A stretch of 64,000 nt of DNA from Poindextera sp041691315. GTDB lineage: Bacteria; Pseudomonadota; Alphaproteobacteria; Caulobacterales; Caulobacteraceae. The stretch spans positions 124,001 through 188,000 of the forward strand of contig JBEPUW010000001.1 in the NCBI GenBank assembly GCA_041691315.1, given 5' to 3'. The number at the start of each line of letters is the position of its first letter. Positions within the stretch are counted from its first letter, which is position 1. A model generated the notes under the pieces. The model ran no database searches. It was not told where the DNA came from and was given only the letters and a program-made list of their open reading frames with translations. A program made the position numbers and the translations under genes. Below, one piece after another: positions 25,546 to 34,170 of this stretch.

Positions 25546-25879
25546 GCCGCCATTGAAGCCGGTCTGGCCAACCAGGCAAGCCTCGGCGCCCGATTCAGCG
25601 GCTTGAGCGCGATACCAGCGGCGTCTGTTGTGAAACGCCAAGCGACCTTAGGGTCCGTGGAAAATAATGGCCCTGCTCGCTGGCAAAACGGTTCGCTTAA
25701 ATACCCGTCATTACCCGCTGGAGCCGCTGAAAGCGGCGGAATGCGGGTAACCCATGAACACTGACCGACGACGTGTTCATGGGTCGCCTGGACAAGCCAG
25801 GCGATGACGGAAACTATTAATCGTCGCTGGACTTGCCGACCCCGGCCGCGGAGCGCTTCAGCGCTCGAGAAGGGGCAGC
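25546..25879. other. Intergenic stretch with repeat A copy 4
   Basis: No gene supported. It holds the upstream region of the sulfatase (25546-25704), the repeat at 25705-25810 and about 70 bp 3' of the XRE regulator with a short GAGCGCTTCAGCGCTC hairpin at 25852-25867. No convincing promoter box was picked out. Confidence 0.7.
25705..25810. repeat. Family A composite inverted repeat, copy 4 (reverse orientation)
   Basis: The CCCGC..GCGGG hairpin module here is on the left and the GCCTGGACAAGCCAGGC module on the right, opposite to copies 1-3. Ends CCGTCAT and GATGACGG and the ACCCATGAACAC/GTGTTCATGGG core are kept. It lies between two genes on the minus strand. Confidence 0.85.
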
Positions 25880-26263
25880 CTAAGCGGCGTTTGAGCGGTC
25901 GGCGGTTTTCGCCAGGGTCTTGGTCAGGCGGATCATGGCGCGGCGAACGTCGGGATCGGCGATCTTGGCGAAGGCGTCAAGCAGATCGAAGGCGCCGGGC
26001 ATGGCCATGTGGCGGAACATCGGCTTGTCCGCCCGCGCCCCATCCTCTCCGACCAGGGCGGCGACCGAGGTGTCCAGCGCGCTGGCGACCCTGACCAGGG
26101 TCGAGGCTGAGACGCGGTTGTCGCCGCGCTCGTACTTCTGCACCTGCTGAAAGGTCAGGCCCAGGGCGTTGGCCAGCTTGGTCTGGCTCAGGCCCAGAAA
26201 GACGCGCCTGGCGCGAATCCGCGCTCCCACGTCGATGTCGATCGGATCCGGCGTCGCGGTCAT
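25880..26263 (-). CDS. XRE-family helix-turn-helix transcriptional regulator
   Basis: 127 residues from ATG 26263. A Cro/C1-type HTH occupies about 10-70: GARIRARRVFLGLSQTKLAN, then FQQVQKYERGDNRVSA and ALDTSVAALVGED. The C-terminal half is a short helical tail (RRAMIRLTKTLAK). Similar small single-HTH regulators are frequent in Caulobacterales. It is the last gene of the minus-strand group starting at 28131, separated by 93 bp from the isochorismatase-fold gene, so it could be co-transcribed or independent. Target unknown. Confidence 0.85.
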   Translation of the reverse strand: MTATPDPIDIDVGARIRARRVFLGLSQTKLANALGLTFQQVQKYERGDNRVSASTLVRVASALDTSVAALVGEDGARADKPMFRHMAMPGAFDLLDAFAKIADPDVRRAMIRLTKTLAKTADRSNAA

Positions 26264-26356
26264 GTGGCCTCGCTCGCGATGGATGCAGCCCCCGCCGAGT
26301 GAGACGGGCGACCCAACCCTATGCGGCGCCGGCAAGCTCTGCAACATTTCGCAACG

Positions 26357-26902
26357 TCAAGCCTGTACCAGCCGCAGGCCGCGCCGGTGGTCGATCAGTT
26401 CGTCGACCCGGCGAATCTGCACGAAGGGGGCGACCAGGGCGCGGGTGACAGTCTCGATCGCCTCCAGGCCCGAGGCATTAGCCGCATCCGCGAGAATTGT
26501 GTCTTCGACCAAGGTCACGGCGATGTCGTGGTCATAGGCGGCCAGCGCCGTGCCCAGAGAGCTCGAGGACAGCGAAAGGCCCAGGATCACCAGCTCCAAC
26601 TCGGGGCCTTCCTTGATCGCGCGCCGGAACACACGGTGGGAGAAGGCCGAGGCGCCGGTCCGGTAATAGACCGGCTCGCTGGGCAGGGGTTCGAGCCCGG
26701 CCAGCGGCCTGGTCGATCGGCCGGCTGTGTGCGGATAGACATGACTCATGACCCAGTCGGAGTTGCGGGCATAGGTCAGCAGCCGGCGGCACTTGTCGAT
26801 GCGCGCCTGCGCCTCCGCCGTGAGCGGTTCGGCGAACCGGACGAGATCGAGGCAGACCAGATGGCGCGCCGTCTGCGCCTGGCCGGATCGGACATGAAAC
26901 AT
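26357..26902 (-). CDS. Isochorismatase-fold protein lacking the catalytic cysteine
   Basis: 181 residues. Pattern of the cysteine-hydrolase (isochorismatase) fold: LVCLDLVRF near the N-terminus, a central basic segment FSHRVFRRAI, then ELVILGLSLSSSSLGTALAAYDHDIAVTLVEDT. In active family members the strand before the helix carries cysteine (G-x-x-x-x-x-C-V); here that region is LSLSSSSLG, so the nucleophile is replaced by serine or absent. The acidic D near residue 19 is retained. It may bind a ligand or be a non-thiol hydrolase. It starts 6 bp after the GNAT gene stop, in the operon headed at 28131. Confidence 0.62.
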   Translation of the reverse strand: MFHVRSGQAQTARHLVCLDLVRFAEPLTAEAQARIDKCRRLLTYARNSDWVMSHVYPHTAGRSTRPLAGLEPLPSEPVYYRTGASAFSHRVFRRAIKEGPELELVILGLSLSSSSLGTALAAYDHDIAVTLVEDTILADAANASGLEAIETVTRALVAPFVQIRRVDELIDHRRGLRLVQA

Positions 26903-26908
26903 GATGGG

Positions 26909-27529
26909 TTACGCGTAAGCCTGTTCAGGGGGGCGGGCAGCCGATCGATCGAGAACGCCGGGATGGTCCCACTCGCCCTCCGGCCGCAGCAGGACGAACG
27001 GATCGGCGTCGATGCTGACGGCGTCCTTCGCGGGATTGAGGGCGAACTCCATCTCGACATAGTCGTAGTCGGAGAATGAGAAGCTCGGGCGGCCCGGGCG
27101 CACCCAGCCGCCGAAATAGCGTTTCCAGAACGGCGTCAATCGCGTCTGAGCGTGGCCCATCAGCGTGCGATAGCCCTTGGCCTCGGCCAGGTCGAAGGCC
27201 GCGCGCGCCAGCATCATCAGGCCCGATCCGCCGCGGTATTCCTTGCGGATGGCCAGCCGCTCCAGCTTGGCGAATCCGGCGAACCAGCGCATCCGCAAAA
27301 CCCCGACCGGCTCGCTCCCGGCGCGCAGGATAAGGTGGGTCGCGCCGGCGAAGTCATTGCCGTCGAACTCCTCGTCAAAGGGACAGACCTGCTCGCCCAT
27401 ATAGACCAGGGCGCGCACCGCCATGACCTGGGCGAGGTCGTTCAGCGTACGCGCGACGCTGACCCGCATCGGCGGTTCGGCGGCTCGCCCCGGCCGCTCG
27501 GCCGCCAGCGATCTGACGAGCGCGTTCAC
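26909..27529 (-). CDS. GNAT-family N-acyltransferase
   Basis: 206 residues from GTG 27529, whose GTG overlaps the upstream TGA (GTGA); ATG 27469 is an alternative giving 186 residues. The acetyl-CoA pyrophosphate loop is LERLAIRKEYRGGSG with a following helix. RALVYMGEQVCPFDEEFDGND resembles the N-terminal region of GNATs related to autoinducer or N-acyl-amino-acid synthases, but no specific subfamily could be confirmed. Acyl donor and acceptor are unknown. Translational coupling to the unknown protein upstream and the 6-bp gap downstream put it in the middle of a compact operon. Confidence 0.78.
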   Translation of the reverse strand: MNALVRSLAAERPGRAAEPPMRVSVARTLNDLAQVMAVRALVYMGEQVCPFDEEFDGNDFAGATHLILRAGSEPVGVLRMRWFAGFAKLERLAIRKEYRGGSGLMMLARAAFDLAEAKGYRTLMGHAQTRLTPFWKRYFGGWVRPGRPSFSFSDYDYVEMEFALNPAKDAVSIDADPFVLLRPEGEWDHPGVLDRSAARPPEQAYA

Positions 27530-28131
27530 GCGGCGACCGCGGGCAGGCGCTGGTTAAGCGGTTCGATCCAGACCAAGCCGGTTGTCGAGCCTGGCACGGG
27601 CTTGAACATCATCTTCTCGACCACTAGCCGCAGGCCCTTGGGCGTGACTGGCCGGGCGAAAACCGGCAGATGCGGAGCCGCGGTCATGGCAAAGTTCCCG
27701 CACGCTTCGATGACCTGTTGCGCCGCGGGATGGTTGGTCGCGGCGATGCCCCAGCCGTAGATGGCCGCCGGGTCCTGATCCTGGGCCATGACGTGGCGCG
27801 GCGATGGGTTGAGCGCGTCGAACTGATCGGCTTCGACCGCCCGTCGTCCCTCCGCGTTCAAGAGCACCATGGCGAACAACCCGGTCAGGACGCCGTCCTC
27901 GCGATAGAGGAAGAGCGCCGCGCCGGTGAGTTGGTGAACGGCCCCTAGTGTTTCCGCCGAAACGAGCTTGCCGCCGATCAGCTGTTCCGCGAACTGCTGC
28001 GCTTCGACGACTTCCTCCGCCTCGGCTGGCGGCACGTTGAACTTGGCGAAGGCCGCGCGAATGGCCAGAACAGTGGGCGAAAATGTCCCTGTGGACAGCC
28101 TGTCCTTCAAGGTAAGGATTGCTTTGCGCAC
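27526..28131 (-). CDS. Uncharacterised protein heading the LysR-divergent operon
   Basis: 201 residues from GTG 28131, with GGAG 9 bases upstream and no ATG nearby. Not recognised. It is soluble, with an N-terminal helical part (KDRLSTGTFSPTVLAIRAAF), a middle part with strands GAALFLYREDGVLTGLFAMVLL, and a segment PAAIYGWGIAATNHPAAQQV followed by a basic C-terminal region ending in WIEPLNQRLP. The alternation of strand and helix would allow an acyltransferase-like fold, but no cofactor motif was found. It is coupled to the GNAT gene by a GTGA overlap, and the LysR gene is transcribed away from it, so LysR control is likely. Confidence 0.72.
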   Translation of the reverse strand: MRKAILTLKDRLSTGTFSPTVLAIRAAFAKFNVPPAEAEEVVEAQQFAEQLIGGKLVSAETLGAVHQLTGAALFLYREDGVLTGLFAMVLLNAEGRRAVEADQFDALNPSPRHVMAQDQDPAAIYGWGIAATNHPAAQQVIEACGNFAMTAAPHLPVFARPVTPKGLRLVVEKMMFKPVPGSTTGLVWIEPLNQRLPAVAA

Positions 28132-28144
28132 CGATCGAACTCCA

Positions 28145-28210
28145 AACTTGCTTCAGTCGGCGTGTTCGTAGAACTTGCTTTGCGACTGGAAGACCCGCGA
28201 AGATTGCAAG
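28145..28210. promoter_or_regulatory. Repeated CTTGC half-sites in the LysR/operon divergent promoter
   Basis: AACTTGCTT occurs at 28145-28153 and again at 28172-28180, 27 bp apart, and TTGCAAG at 28204-28210 carries the inverted half-site. All lie in the 108-bp gap between the divergent starts. This arrangement of repeated half-sites fits LysR-type binding, which usually spans a recognition and an activation site. Confidence 0.4.
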
Positions 28211-28239
28211 GTGGTGTTCCGAATTTGAGGTGGCGTGCC

Positions 28240-29253
28240 GTGAAGGATGTCGTCAAGCGAAGGGCCGCCTGGTCGGACCTCAGGGTCTTCTGGGCGGTCG
28301 CCGAGCTGGGCAGTTTCGGGTCGGCCTCCCGAGCGCTGAAGCTCGGTCTGACGACGGTGACGCGGGCGGTCGATCGTCTCGAAGGGCAACTGAACGCCAA
28401 GCTGTTCAAGCGCGGCCCGCAAGGCGTGACGCTAACTGAAGCCGGAAGCCTGGCCTATGATCGGGCGTTGTCGATGGAGCGGTTCGCCGAACAGCTGGAA
28501 GTCGAGGTCGCCGACTGCGAAAAGCTCCCTCAGGGCCGGGTCAAGCTGGCGGCGCCGGATGGGGTTGCGGGCGTATTTCTGCCGATCGCCATGGCGGAAT
28601 TTCTCCGCGCCAATCCGAAGATCGATCTCGTCGTCGACTGTGATCTCTGGCCGGATCGGCCCCTGGGCGGCGACGCCGACGTCGCGCTGACCTTCGAGGA
28701 GCCGAAGCACCCAGACGTGATCGCCACACCGTTGGCGTACTTCCACTACGCGCTGTTCGCCTCGCGGGACTATCTGGATCTCTATGGCACGCCGACCACG
28801 GCCGCCGAACTGGTGGCGCACCCTTATGTGCACCACGTCGGCCAGACCCATCACCGCGAAAACTGGACGACCCGCGAGACCGCCTTTCAGGATTTCATGC
28901 CCAAACGCATCGAGACCAATTCCAGCGCGGTCTCGTTCAACGCCGTCAAGAACGGGGCCGGCATATCGCCGATGCCGACCGCGGTTCTGGCGCTGGAGCC
29001 GTCGCTGGTCATGATCGAGACGCCGGTGCACACCATCCGGCTCTGGATGGTCTACCACCGCGATATCGGTCGCTCGGCCCGCGTGCGTCGCGTGATCGAC
29101 TGGCTCAAGGACGTCTTCGATCAGAAGGCCAAGCCCTGGTATCGCGCCGAGTACGTGCATCCACGCGAGTTTGGCCCTTACCTCCCCGACAAGATCCCGC
29201 CAACCGACGCCCCCGAAGTCGCGCCGCTCCGTCCGGCTCGCACGAAGGGCTAG
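28240..29253 (+). CDS. LysR-family transcriptional regulator
   Basis: 337 residues from GTG 28240, preceded by TTGAGGTGG; an earlier in-frame GTG at 28162 lacks a ribosome site. The N-terminal winged HTH covers about 10-70 (SDLRVFWAVAELGSFGSAS, TTVTRAVDRLEGQLNAKLFKR, then VTLTEAG). Residues about 95-300 are the effector-binding domain with PQGRVKLAAPDG. A proline-rich tail closes the protein. Divergent orientation over the unknown/GNAT/isochorismatase-fold operon indicates it most likely controls that operon. The inducer is unknown. Confidence 0.88.
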   Translation: MKDVVKRRAAWSDLRVFWAVAELGSFGSASRALKLGLTTVTRAVDRLEGQLNAKLFKRGPQGVTLTEAGSLAYDRALSMERFAEQLEVEVADCEKLPQGRVKLAAPDGVAGVFLPIAMAEFLRANPKIDLVVDCDLWPDRPLGGDADVALTFEEPKHPDVIATPLAYFHYALFASRDYLDLYGTPTTAAELVAHPYVHHVGQTHHRENWTTRETAFQDFMPKRIETNSSAVSFNAVKNGAGISPMPTAVLALEPSLVMIETPVHTIRLWMVYHRDIGRSARVRRVIDWLKDVFDQKAKPWYRAEYVHPREFGPYLPDKIPPTDAPEVAPLRPARTKG

Positions 29254-29261
29254 ACTAGACT

Positions 29262-31961
29262 TCAGCCGCTGTTCCGCAGCCCGGCCGAGACGCCGTTGAT
29301 CGACATGTGGATGCCGCGGCGGATGTCGTCGTCGGCCTCGCCGGCGCGGTGGCGGCGCAGGAGTTCGACCTGCAGCACGTTAAGTGGGTCGATATAGGGC
29401 AGCCGCAGCCGGATCGACTGGGCCAGCGACTCGTCGTGCTGCAGCAGCTCCGACTGGCCGGTGATGACCAGCACCGCGTCGCGGGTCGCGGTCCATTCGG
29501 CCTCGAGACGCGCGAACACCGACTGAGCCAGGTCGCGGTCCTCGACCAGGCCGGCATAGCGGTGGGCGATGCCCAGGTTCGACTTGGCCAGCACCATTTC
29601 CATATTGGCCACGGTGGCGCGGAAAAAGGGCGAGGCGCCGTACAGGCGCTTCAGGCCTTCCAGGCCGCCGTACTTCGCCAGTTCGCCGCTCGTCGCCGCC
29701 GCGCCGAACCCGTACCAGCCCGGCAGCATGACGCGCGATTGGGACCAGGAGAAAACCCATGGAATGGCGCGCAGATCGGCGATTCGGCTGGAGGCGGTGC
29801 GCGAAGCGGGCCGCGAGCCGATCTTCAGGTCGGCGATCTCGCTGACCGGGGTCGACTGGCGGAAATAGGCCTCGAAACCGGGGGTCTCATAAACGAGACC
29901 CCGGTATGCCGTTCGCGCGGTCCCGCTCATCACCGCCAACGCTTCTGCGAATTCGACGTCTGCGGCATCGGGGGCATGATCGAGCCCGGCCAGCAGCGTG
30001 GCCGCGACGATGGTTTCCAGGCTCAACAGGCCGCCGAGTGGATTGCCATACTTGCTCGCAACCACCTCGCCCTGTTCGGTGATGCGAATGCCGCGCGCCA
30101 CGGCGCCTCTGGGGAAGGCCTGGATGGCCTCAAAGGTCGAGCCGCCGCCGCGCCCAACCGCCCCGCCGCGGCCGTGGAAGAAGCGCAAGCTCAAGCCCCG
30201 CGCCTTGCCCAGGGCCACCAGCCGCCCGATCGCCGAGCGCGTCTCCCAGTTGGAGGTGACGTAGCCGCCATCCTTGTTCGAGTCGGAATAGCCGATCATC
30301 ACCTCTTGCAGATTGCCCTGGCCGGCGATGATGGCCCGGGCTACCGCCAGGTCGAGCCAGGCGGCCATGGTCGCGTCGCTGGCGCGCAGATCCTCGATGG
30401 TCTCGAACAGCGGCACGATGCGTAAGGCGCAGGCGGGCGCCTCGCCCGGCGTGAACAGGCCGGCCTCCTTGAGCAGGATGGCCACCTCCAGCAAGTCCGA
30501 CGGGCTGGTCGCCTTGGAGATCACATAGTTGGCGATGGCGCCCGGGCCGAAGCGGCCGCGCATCCGCGCCGCGGCGTCCACCACGGCAAGCTCGCTCGCG
30601 GTCTCGGCCGAATAGTCGCGATAGGGCGAACGCAACAGGCGCGGGCTGGCCAGCTCGGCGCAGAGCAGTTCGATGCGCTTGGCCTCGCTGAGCGTCGCAT
30701 AGTCCTGGGTGACGTCCGACCTGGCCAGCAGCTCCGCGACCACCCGCTCGTGGACGTCGGAATTCTGCCTGAGGTCGACAACCGCCAGGTGAAAGCCGAA
30801 GGCCTCGACCGCCTCGCGCACGTCGAACAAACGCCCGTCGGCGATGTCGGCGGCGCCGTTGGCCTTCAGCGACTCGGCCACCACCTCGAGATCGTCCGCC
30901 AGCGCCGCGGGCGTCTCATAGGCGTCCAGGACCACGCGCGGCGGCCGCACCGGCCCTTGCCCCAGGATGGCGCTGCGGGTCGCCGCCAGCCGGGCGTAGC
31001 AGCCGACCAGGGCGCGGCGGTAGGGTTCGTCGCCGCGCTGCGGATTGTCGTCGCCACTGGCGGCGGCCAGCGCCGTCAAGGCGTCGCTGACGCCGGTGAA
31101 CTCGTCGGCCAGCGAGAGTTCGCCGCCCAGGGCGTGCACCTGTTGCAGGTACCAGTCGATCGCCGCCTCGCCCTGGCGGGTCAGCGCATAGTCCAGGGTC
31201 TGGGCGCCGACGAACGGATTGCCGTCGCGGTCGCCGCCGACCCAGGAGCCCACCTGCATACAGGCGCCCGACTCCAAGCCGGTCAGCCTGGCCAGCCGGC
31301 GTTTCAGCGCCGGAACCTCGGGCAGGAAGGTGCCGGCGAAGATCGCCACGGCATTGTCGATCTCGTCGCTGACGTTGATCCGGATCGAGCGCAGCATGCG
31401 GGTCTGCCACAGGATGCGGATCTCGCGCTTGATCGCCGCCTCGACCTCGTCCCTGGGTTCGCCGCGATCGGCGGCCTCCAACAGCGCGGTGATGGCGGTC
31501 TCGCGGTCGAGGATGCTGGTCCGGCGCACCTCGGTGGGGTGGGCGGTGATCACCGGCGCCAGCACCGCGCCTTTCAGGAAGGCGCGCGTGGCCTCGGAGG
31601 TCAGGTCCAGGCTCTCGCGCACCCGCTCCAGCGGACTGGGCTCGGCCAGGGCGCGGCGGCGGACGAGGTGGTCGTCGCCGATATTGACCAGCTGCGAGAA
31701 GAGGGCGAAGCCGCGGATCAGGAACAGCGTGTCGGCCAGCGACAGCCCCATCAGCATCTCGCGCAGGCCGGCGTCGGCTTCGCCGCTGCGGTGCTCCTCG
31801 ACGGAGCGGGAGCGGATCTCCTCGATGCGGTCGAACACGACCTGGCCATGCTGCTCGCGGATCACATCGCCGAGCAGGCGGCCGAGCAGCCGCACCAGCG
31901 TCCGGCTGGCGCGATCGCCGACCGGCGAAGACCGTTCTGAAGTCTTGGCGGTCTTGTCCAT
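29262..31961 (-). CDS. ppc: Phosphoenolpyruvate carboxylase
   Basis: 899 residues from ATG 31961. Adds bicarbonate to PEP to give oxaloacetate, replenishing the TCA cycle. Signature segments in order: VITAHPTEVRRTS with the essential histidine, FFHGRGGAVGRGGG, GYSDSNKDGGYVTSNWE, IGSRPASR, and the conserved C-terminal NGVSAGLRNSG. Length is normal for bacterial PEPC. Cytosolic tetramer by family knowledge. Its stop lies 8 bp from the convergent LysR stop; upstream is a 263-bp gap with repeat A copy 5. Confidence 0.96.
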   Translation of the reverse strand: MDKTAKTSERSSPVGDRASRTLVRLLGRLLGDVIREQHGQVVFDRIEEIRSRSVEEHRSGEADAGLREMLMGLSLADTLFLIRGFALFSQLVNIGDDHLVRRRALAEPSPLERVRESLDLTSEATRAFLKGAVLAPVITAHPTEVRRTSILDRETAITALLEAADRGEPRDEVEAAIKREIRILWQTRMLRSIRINVSDEIDNAVAIFAGTFLPEVPALKRRLARLTGLESGACMQVGSWVGGDRDGNPFVGAQTLDYALTRQGEAAIDWYLQQVHALGGELSLADEFTGVSDALTALAAASGDDNPQRGDEPYRRALVGCYARLAATRSAILGQGPVRPPRVVLDAYETPAALADDLEVVAESLKANGAADIADGRLFDVREAVEAFGFHLAVVDLRQNSDVHERVVAELLARSDVTQDYATLSEAKRIELLCAELASPRLLRSPYRDYSAETASELAVVDAAARMRGRFGPGAIANYVISKATSPSDLLEVAILLKEAGLFTPGEAPACALRIVPLFETIEDLRASDATMAAWLDLAVARAIIAGQGNLQEVMIGYSDSNKDGGYVTSNWETRSAIGRLVALGKARGLSLRFFHGRGGAVGRGGGSTFEAIQAFPRGAVARGIRITEQGEVVASKYGNPLGGLLSLETIVAATLLAGLDHAPDAADVEFAEALAVMSGTARTAYRGLVYETPGFEAYFRQSTPVSEIADLKIGSRPASRTASSRIADLRAIPWVFSWSQSRVMLPGWYGFGAAATSGELAKYGGLEGLKRLYGASPFFRATVANMEMVLAKSNLGIAHRYAGLVEDRDLAQSVFARLEAEWTATRDAVLVITGQSELLQHDESLAQSIRLRLPYIDPLNVLQVELLRRHRAGEADDDIRRGIHMSINGVSAGLRNSG

Positions 31962-32046
31962 CGCGGACCTCGGCACGGTGCGGAAGCTGGCGACAGGACT
32001 ACCGCGCCGGGCGGCCCCTCGCACCTGCGAAATGCTGTGCCCCTAT

Positions 32047-32141
32047 CGTCATGGCCCGGTTTATCCGGGCCACCCATGAACACGATCCCATCCGGAGAGC
32101 GCCGTGTTCATGGGTCGCCCGAACAAGTCGGGCGATGACGG
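32047..32141. repeat. Family A composite inverted repeat, copy 5
   Basis: CGTCATGGCCCGGTTTATCC at left with its GGGCC return arm, facing ACCCATGAACAC and GTGTTCATGGG, and a GCCCGAACAAGTCGGGC hairpin with GATGACGG at right. It lies between the ppc start and the 3' end of the 2OG oxygenase, both on the minus strand. Confidence 0.85.
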
Positions 32142-32224
32142 ATTAAATATTCCCATCGGGCGCGATACCTCCGTCATCGCCATGCCAGCGACCATCGATC
32201 GCGGGACCATGACAAGAATTGGCG

Positions 32225-32794
32225 TCAGTAGAAGTTGATCACCACGCTGAGCCGTTCGCCCGCATAGAGCGGCTGGACCCAGTGCACGCGGTCGCCGGCG
32301 AACGTGACCATCGTATTTGCCGTCGGGTTGACGATGATGGGATCGGCCAAATCCGGCTCAGTCCTGGCCACGGCCAGTCCGCCGCCCTCGATTGCGTGGG
32401 TCCGGGCGTAGAACACATTGGTGCAGATCGGCGGATGGGCCTGGCCTGCGTAGGAATCCACATGGGGGTCCTGGTAGGCGGGGGCTTCGGCGCCGCCCAC
32501 CATCCTGACCGGAAACATCTGCACCAAGGGCGCGTGGGAAAAGCGGAAGCCGCACATCCTTGACCAATCCATTGCTGCCGGCGCCAGAGCATGACCGATC
32601 TGGTCCAACTGCGCCTGGATGGCGATGTCGGTCGGGCGGATCTGGCCCGTCTGGCCACGGCCCAGCAGGCCAAGCGCGTGGGAGGGCGTCCAACGCGCCG
32701 ATAGCCTGTCCAACCCGCTCAGCAGCTTCAGCAGCGCCGGGAGCGGCAGGAAGTCGCGGCGGATATATACGCCGTTGGCGAGCGGTTCGGCCAT
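32225..32794 (-). CDS. 2OG-Fe(II) oxygenase (prolyl 4-hydroxylase-like)
   Basis: 189 residues from ATG 32794. Iron ligands H111 and D113 in PHVDSY and H171 in GDRVHWVQ, with R181 in YAGERLSVV ten residues later to hold 2-oxoglutarate. The spacing is typical of prolyl-hydroxylase-like and TBDR-linked PiuC-type enzymes. The substrate is unknown. It is followed upstream by the NRAMP-family gene on the same strand (41-bp gap), so a metal-related role is possible but unproven. Overlapping longer frames through 33982 are antisense-type shadows of the transporter. Confidence 0.8.
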   Translation of the reverse strand: MAEPLANGVYIRRDFLPLPALLKLLSGLDRLSARWTPSHALGLLGRGQTGQIRPTDIAIQAQLDQIGHALAPAAMDWSRMCGFRFSHAPLVQMFPVRMVGGAEAPAYQDPHVDSYAGQAHPPICTNVFYARTHAIEGGGLAVARTEPDLADPIIVNPTANTMVTFAGDRVHWVQPLYAGERLSVVINFY

Positions 32795-32835
32795 GGTCGT
32801 GCTGAACCCGAAAGCACGAGCTCGGTCAAGGCGGC

Positions 32836-34170
32836 CTAGCTTGCCCCGCCCATCGCCATGGCCGCGAACATGCCGACCGCGGCGGCGGCCATGACGGCGG
32901 TGGCCAGCCAGCCGGCGATCTTCAGGCCGGGCGACAGGGTGAAGTCGCCCATGATCTTCCGATGGCTGGACATGTGCATCATCATCACCATCACCGGAAC
33001 GGCGACCACCCCGTTGATCACCGCGCTCCAGAACAGCGCCTTGATCGGATCGAGGCCGGAGAAATTGATCAAACCGCCGACCAGGGTGGCGACCGCGATC
33101 ACCGCGTAGAAGGGCTTGGCCTGGCTCCATTTGCGGTCCAGGCCGGTCTTCCAGCCCAGCACCTCGCCAAGCGCATAGGCCGCCGATCCCGCCAGCACCG
33201 GCACGGCCAGCAGCCCGGTGCCGATGATGCCGGTCGCGAAGATGACGAAGACCAGCGGTCCGGCGACCGGCTTCAGCGCCTCGGCCGCCTGGGCAGAGGT
33301 CTGAATGTTGGTCACGCCGTGCGCGTGCAGCGTCGCCGCGGTCGCGATCATGATGAACAGCGCGACGATGTTGGAGAGCGCCATGCCCAGATAGGTGTCG
33401 ATGCGGATACGCCGGAACGCCGCCTTCGCCTGATCCGGCGAGCGGCGCAGCGCCTGGGCTTCGGGGTCGTCCTCGACCTCTTCGGCCTCCTCGCTGGCCT
33501 GCCAGAAGAAGAGATAGGGACTGATGGTCGTGCCCAGCACCGCGACGACGACGGTCAACGCGCCAACGTCGAACTTCATGCTGGGCGCAACCAGATTCCA
33601 CGCCACCTCGCCCCAGGGCGCCTTCACGGCGAAGGCCACGGCGACGTAGGCCAGCAGCGACAGGGCCAGCCATTTCAGGATCGAGGCATAGCGCTTGTAA
33701 CTGACGAAGATCTCCAGCAGGGCCGAGGCCACCGCGAATGCCGCGATCAGCAGCCACAAGGGTCCGCCGATCAAGAGCTTGAGCGCCGCGGCCATGGCGC
33801 CGAGGTCGGCGCCCAGATTGATGGTGTTGGCTGCCAGCAAAAGGCCGATCAGGCTGAAGACCAGGCTTCGCGGATAGGCGCGCTTCAGATTGCCGGCGAT
33901 GCCGCGTCCGGTCACCCGCCCGATGCGCGCGCTGATCTCCTGGATGGCGCACATCAGCGGCCAGCTGAACAGCAGCGTCCATTCCAGGCCATAGCCGTAC
34001 TGGGCGCCGGTCTGGGAATAGGTGGCGATCCCGCTCGGATCGTCGTCGGAAGCCCCAGTGATCAGTCCCGGCCCGAAAACCTTTAGAAAGGCGAGCGGCC
34101 CGCGCCTGGCGGGACCTCCGCCCGGTCGCGGGGAACTCGAACCACCGTTATCCGCGCTGGCTTCCGTCAA
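32836..34170 (-). CDS. Atypical NRAMP-family metal transporter
   Basis: 444 residues from TTG 34170, chosen because GAGGGAG lies 7 bases upstream and no ATG fits. About 11 hydrophobic segments. The TM1 equivalent reads ASDDDPSGIATYSQ (residues 40-53), where classical NRAMPs have DPGN, and the TM6 equivalent reads GTTISPYLFFWQ in place of the usual A-x-x-MPHN. Both changes fall on metal-coordinating residues, so manganese specificity cannot be assumed; an NRAMP-related subgroup with another cation is likely. An acidic loop EEAEEVEDDPEAQ follows TM6. Inner membrane. Upstream is the 318-bp gap to the first TonB receptor. Confidence 0.83.
   Translation of the reverse strand: MTEASADNGGSSSPRPGGGPARRGPLAFLKVFGPGLITGASDDDPSGIATYSQTGAQYGYGLEWTLLFSWPLMCAIQEISARIGRVTGRGIAGNLKRAYPRSLVFSLIGLLLAANTINLGADLGAMAAALKLLIGGPLWLLIAAFAVASALLEIFVSYKRYASILKWLALSLLAYVAVAFAVKAPWGEVAWNLVAPSMKFDVGALTVVVAVLGTTISPYLFFWQASEEAEEVEDDPEAQALRRSPDQAKAAFRRIRIDTYLGMALSNIVALFIMIATAATLHAHGVTNIQTSAQAAEALKPVAGPLVFVIFATGIIGTGLLAVPVLAGSAAYALGEVLGWKTGLDRKWSQAKPFYAVIAVATLVGGLINFSGLDPIKALFWSAVINGVVAVPVMVMMMHMSSHRKIMGDFTLSPGLKIAGWLATAVMAAAAVGMFAAMAMGGAS

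Noticed and set aside
27526..28131. LuxI-type quorum-sensing synthase for the operon
   Set aside because: Neither this protein nor the GNAT shows the full set of invariant LuxI residues, and no LuxR-type receptor is present; kept only as a loose possibility.
32795..33982. Upstream extension of the 2OG oxygenase frame to 585 codons
   Set aside because: The extension is an out-of-frame reading of the NRAMP gene on the same strand; the real start is ATG 32794.
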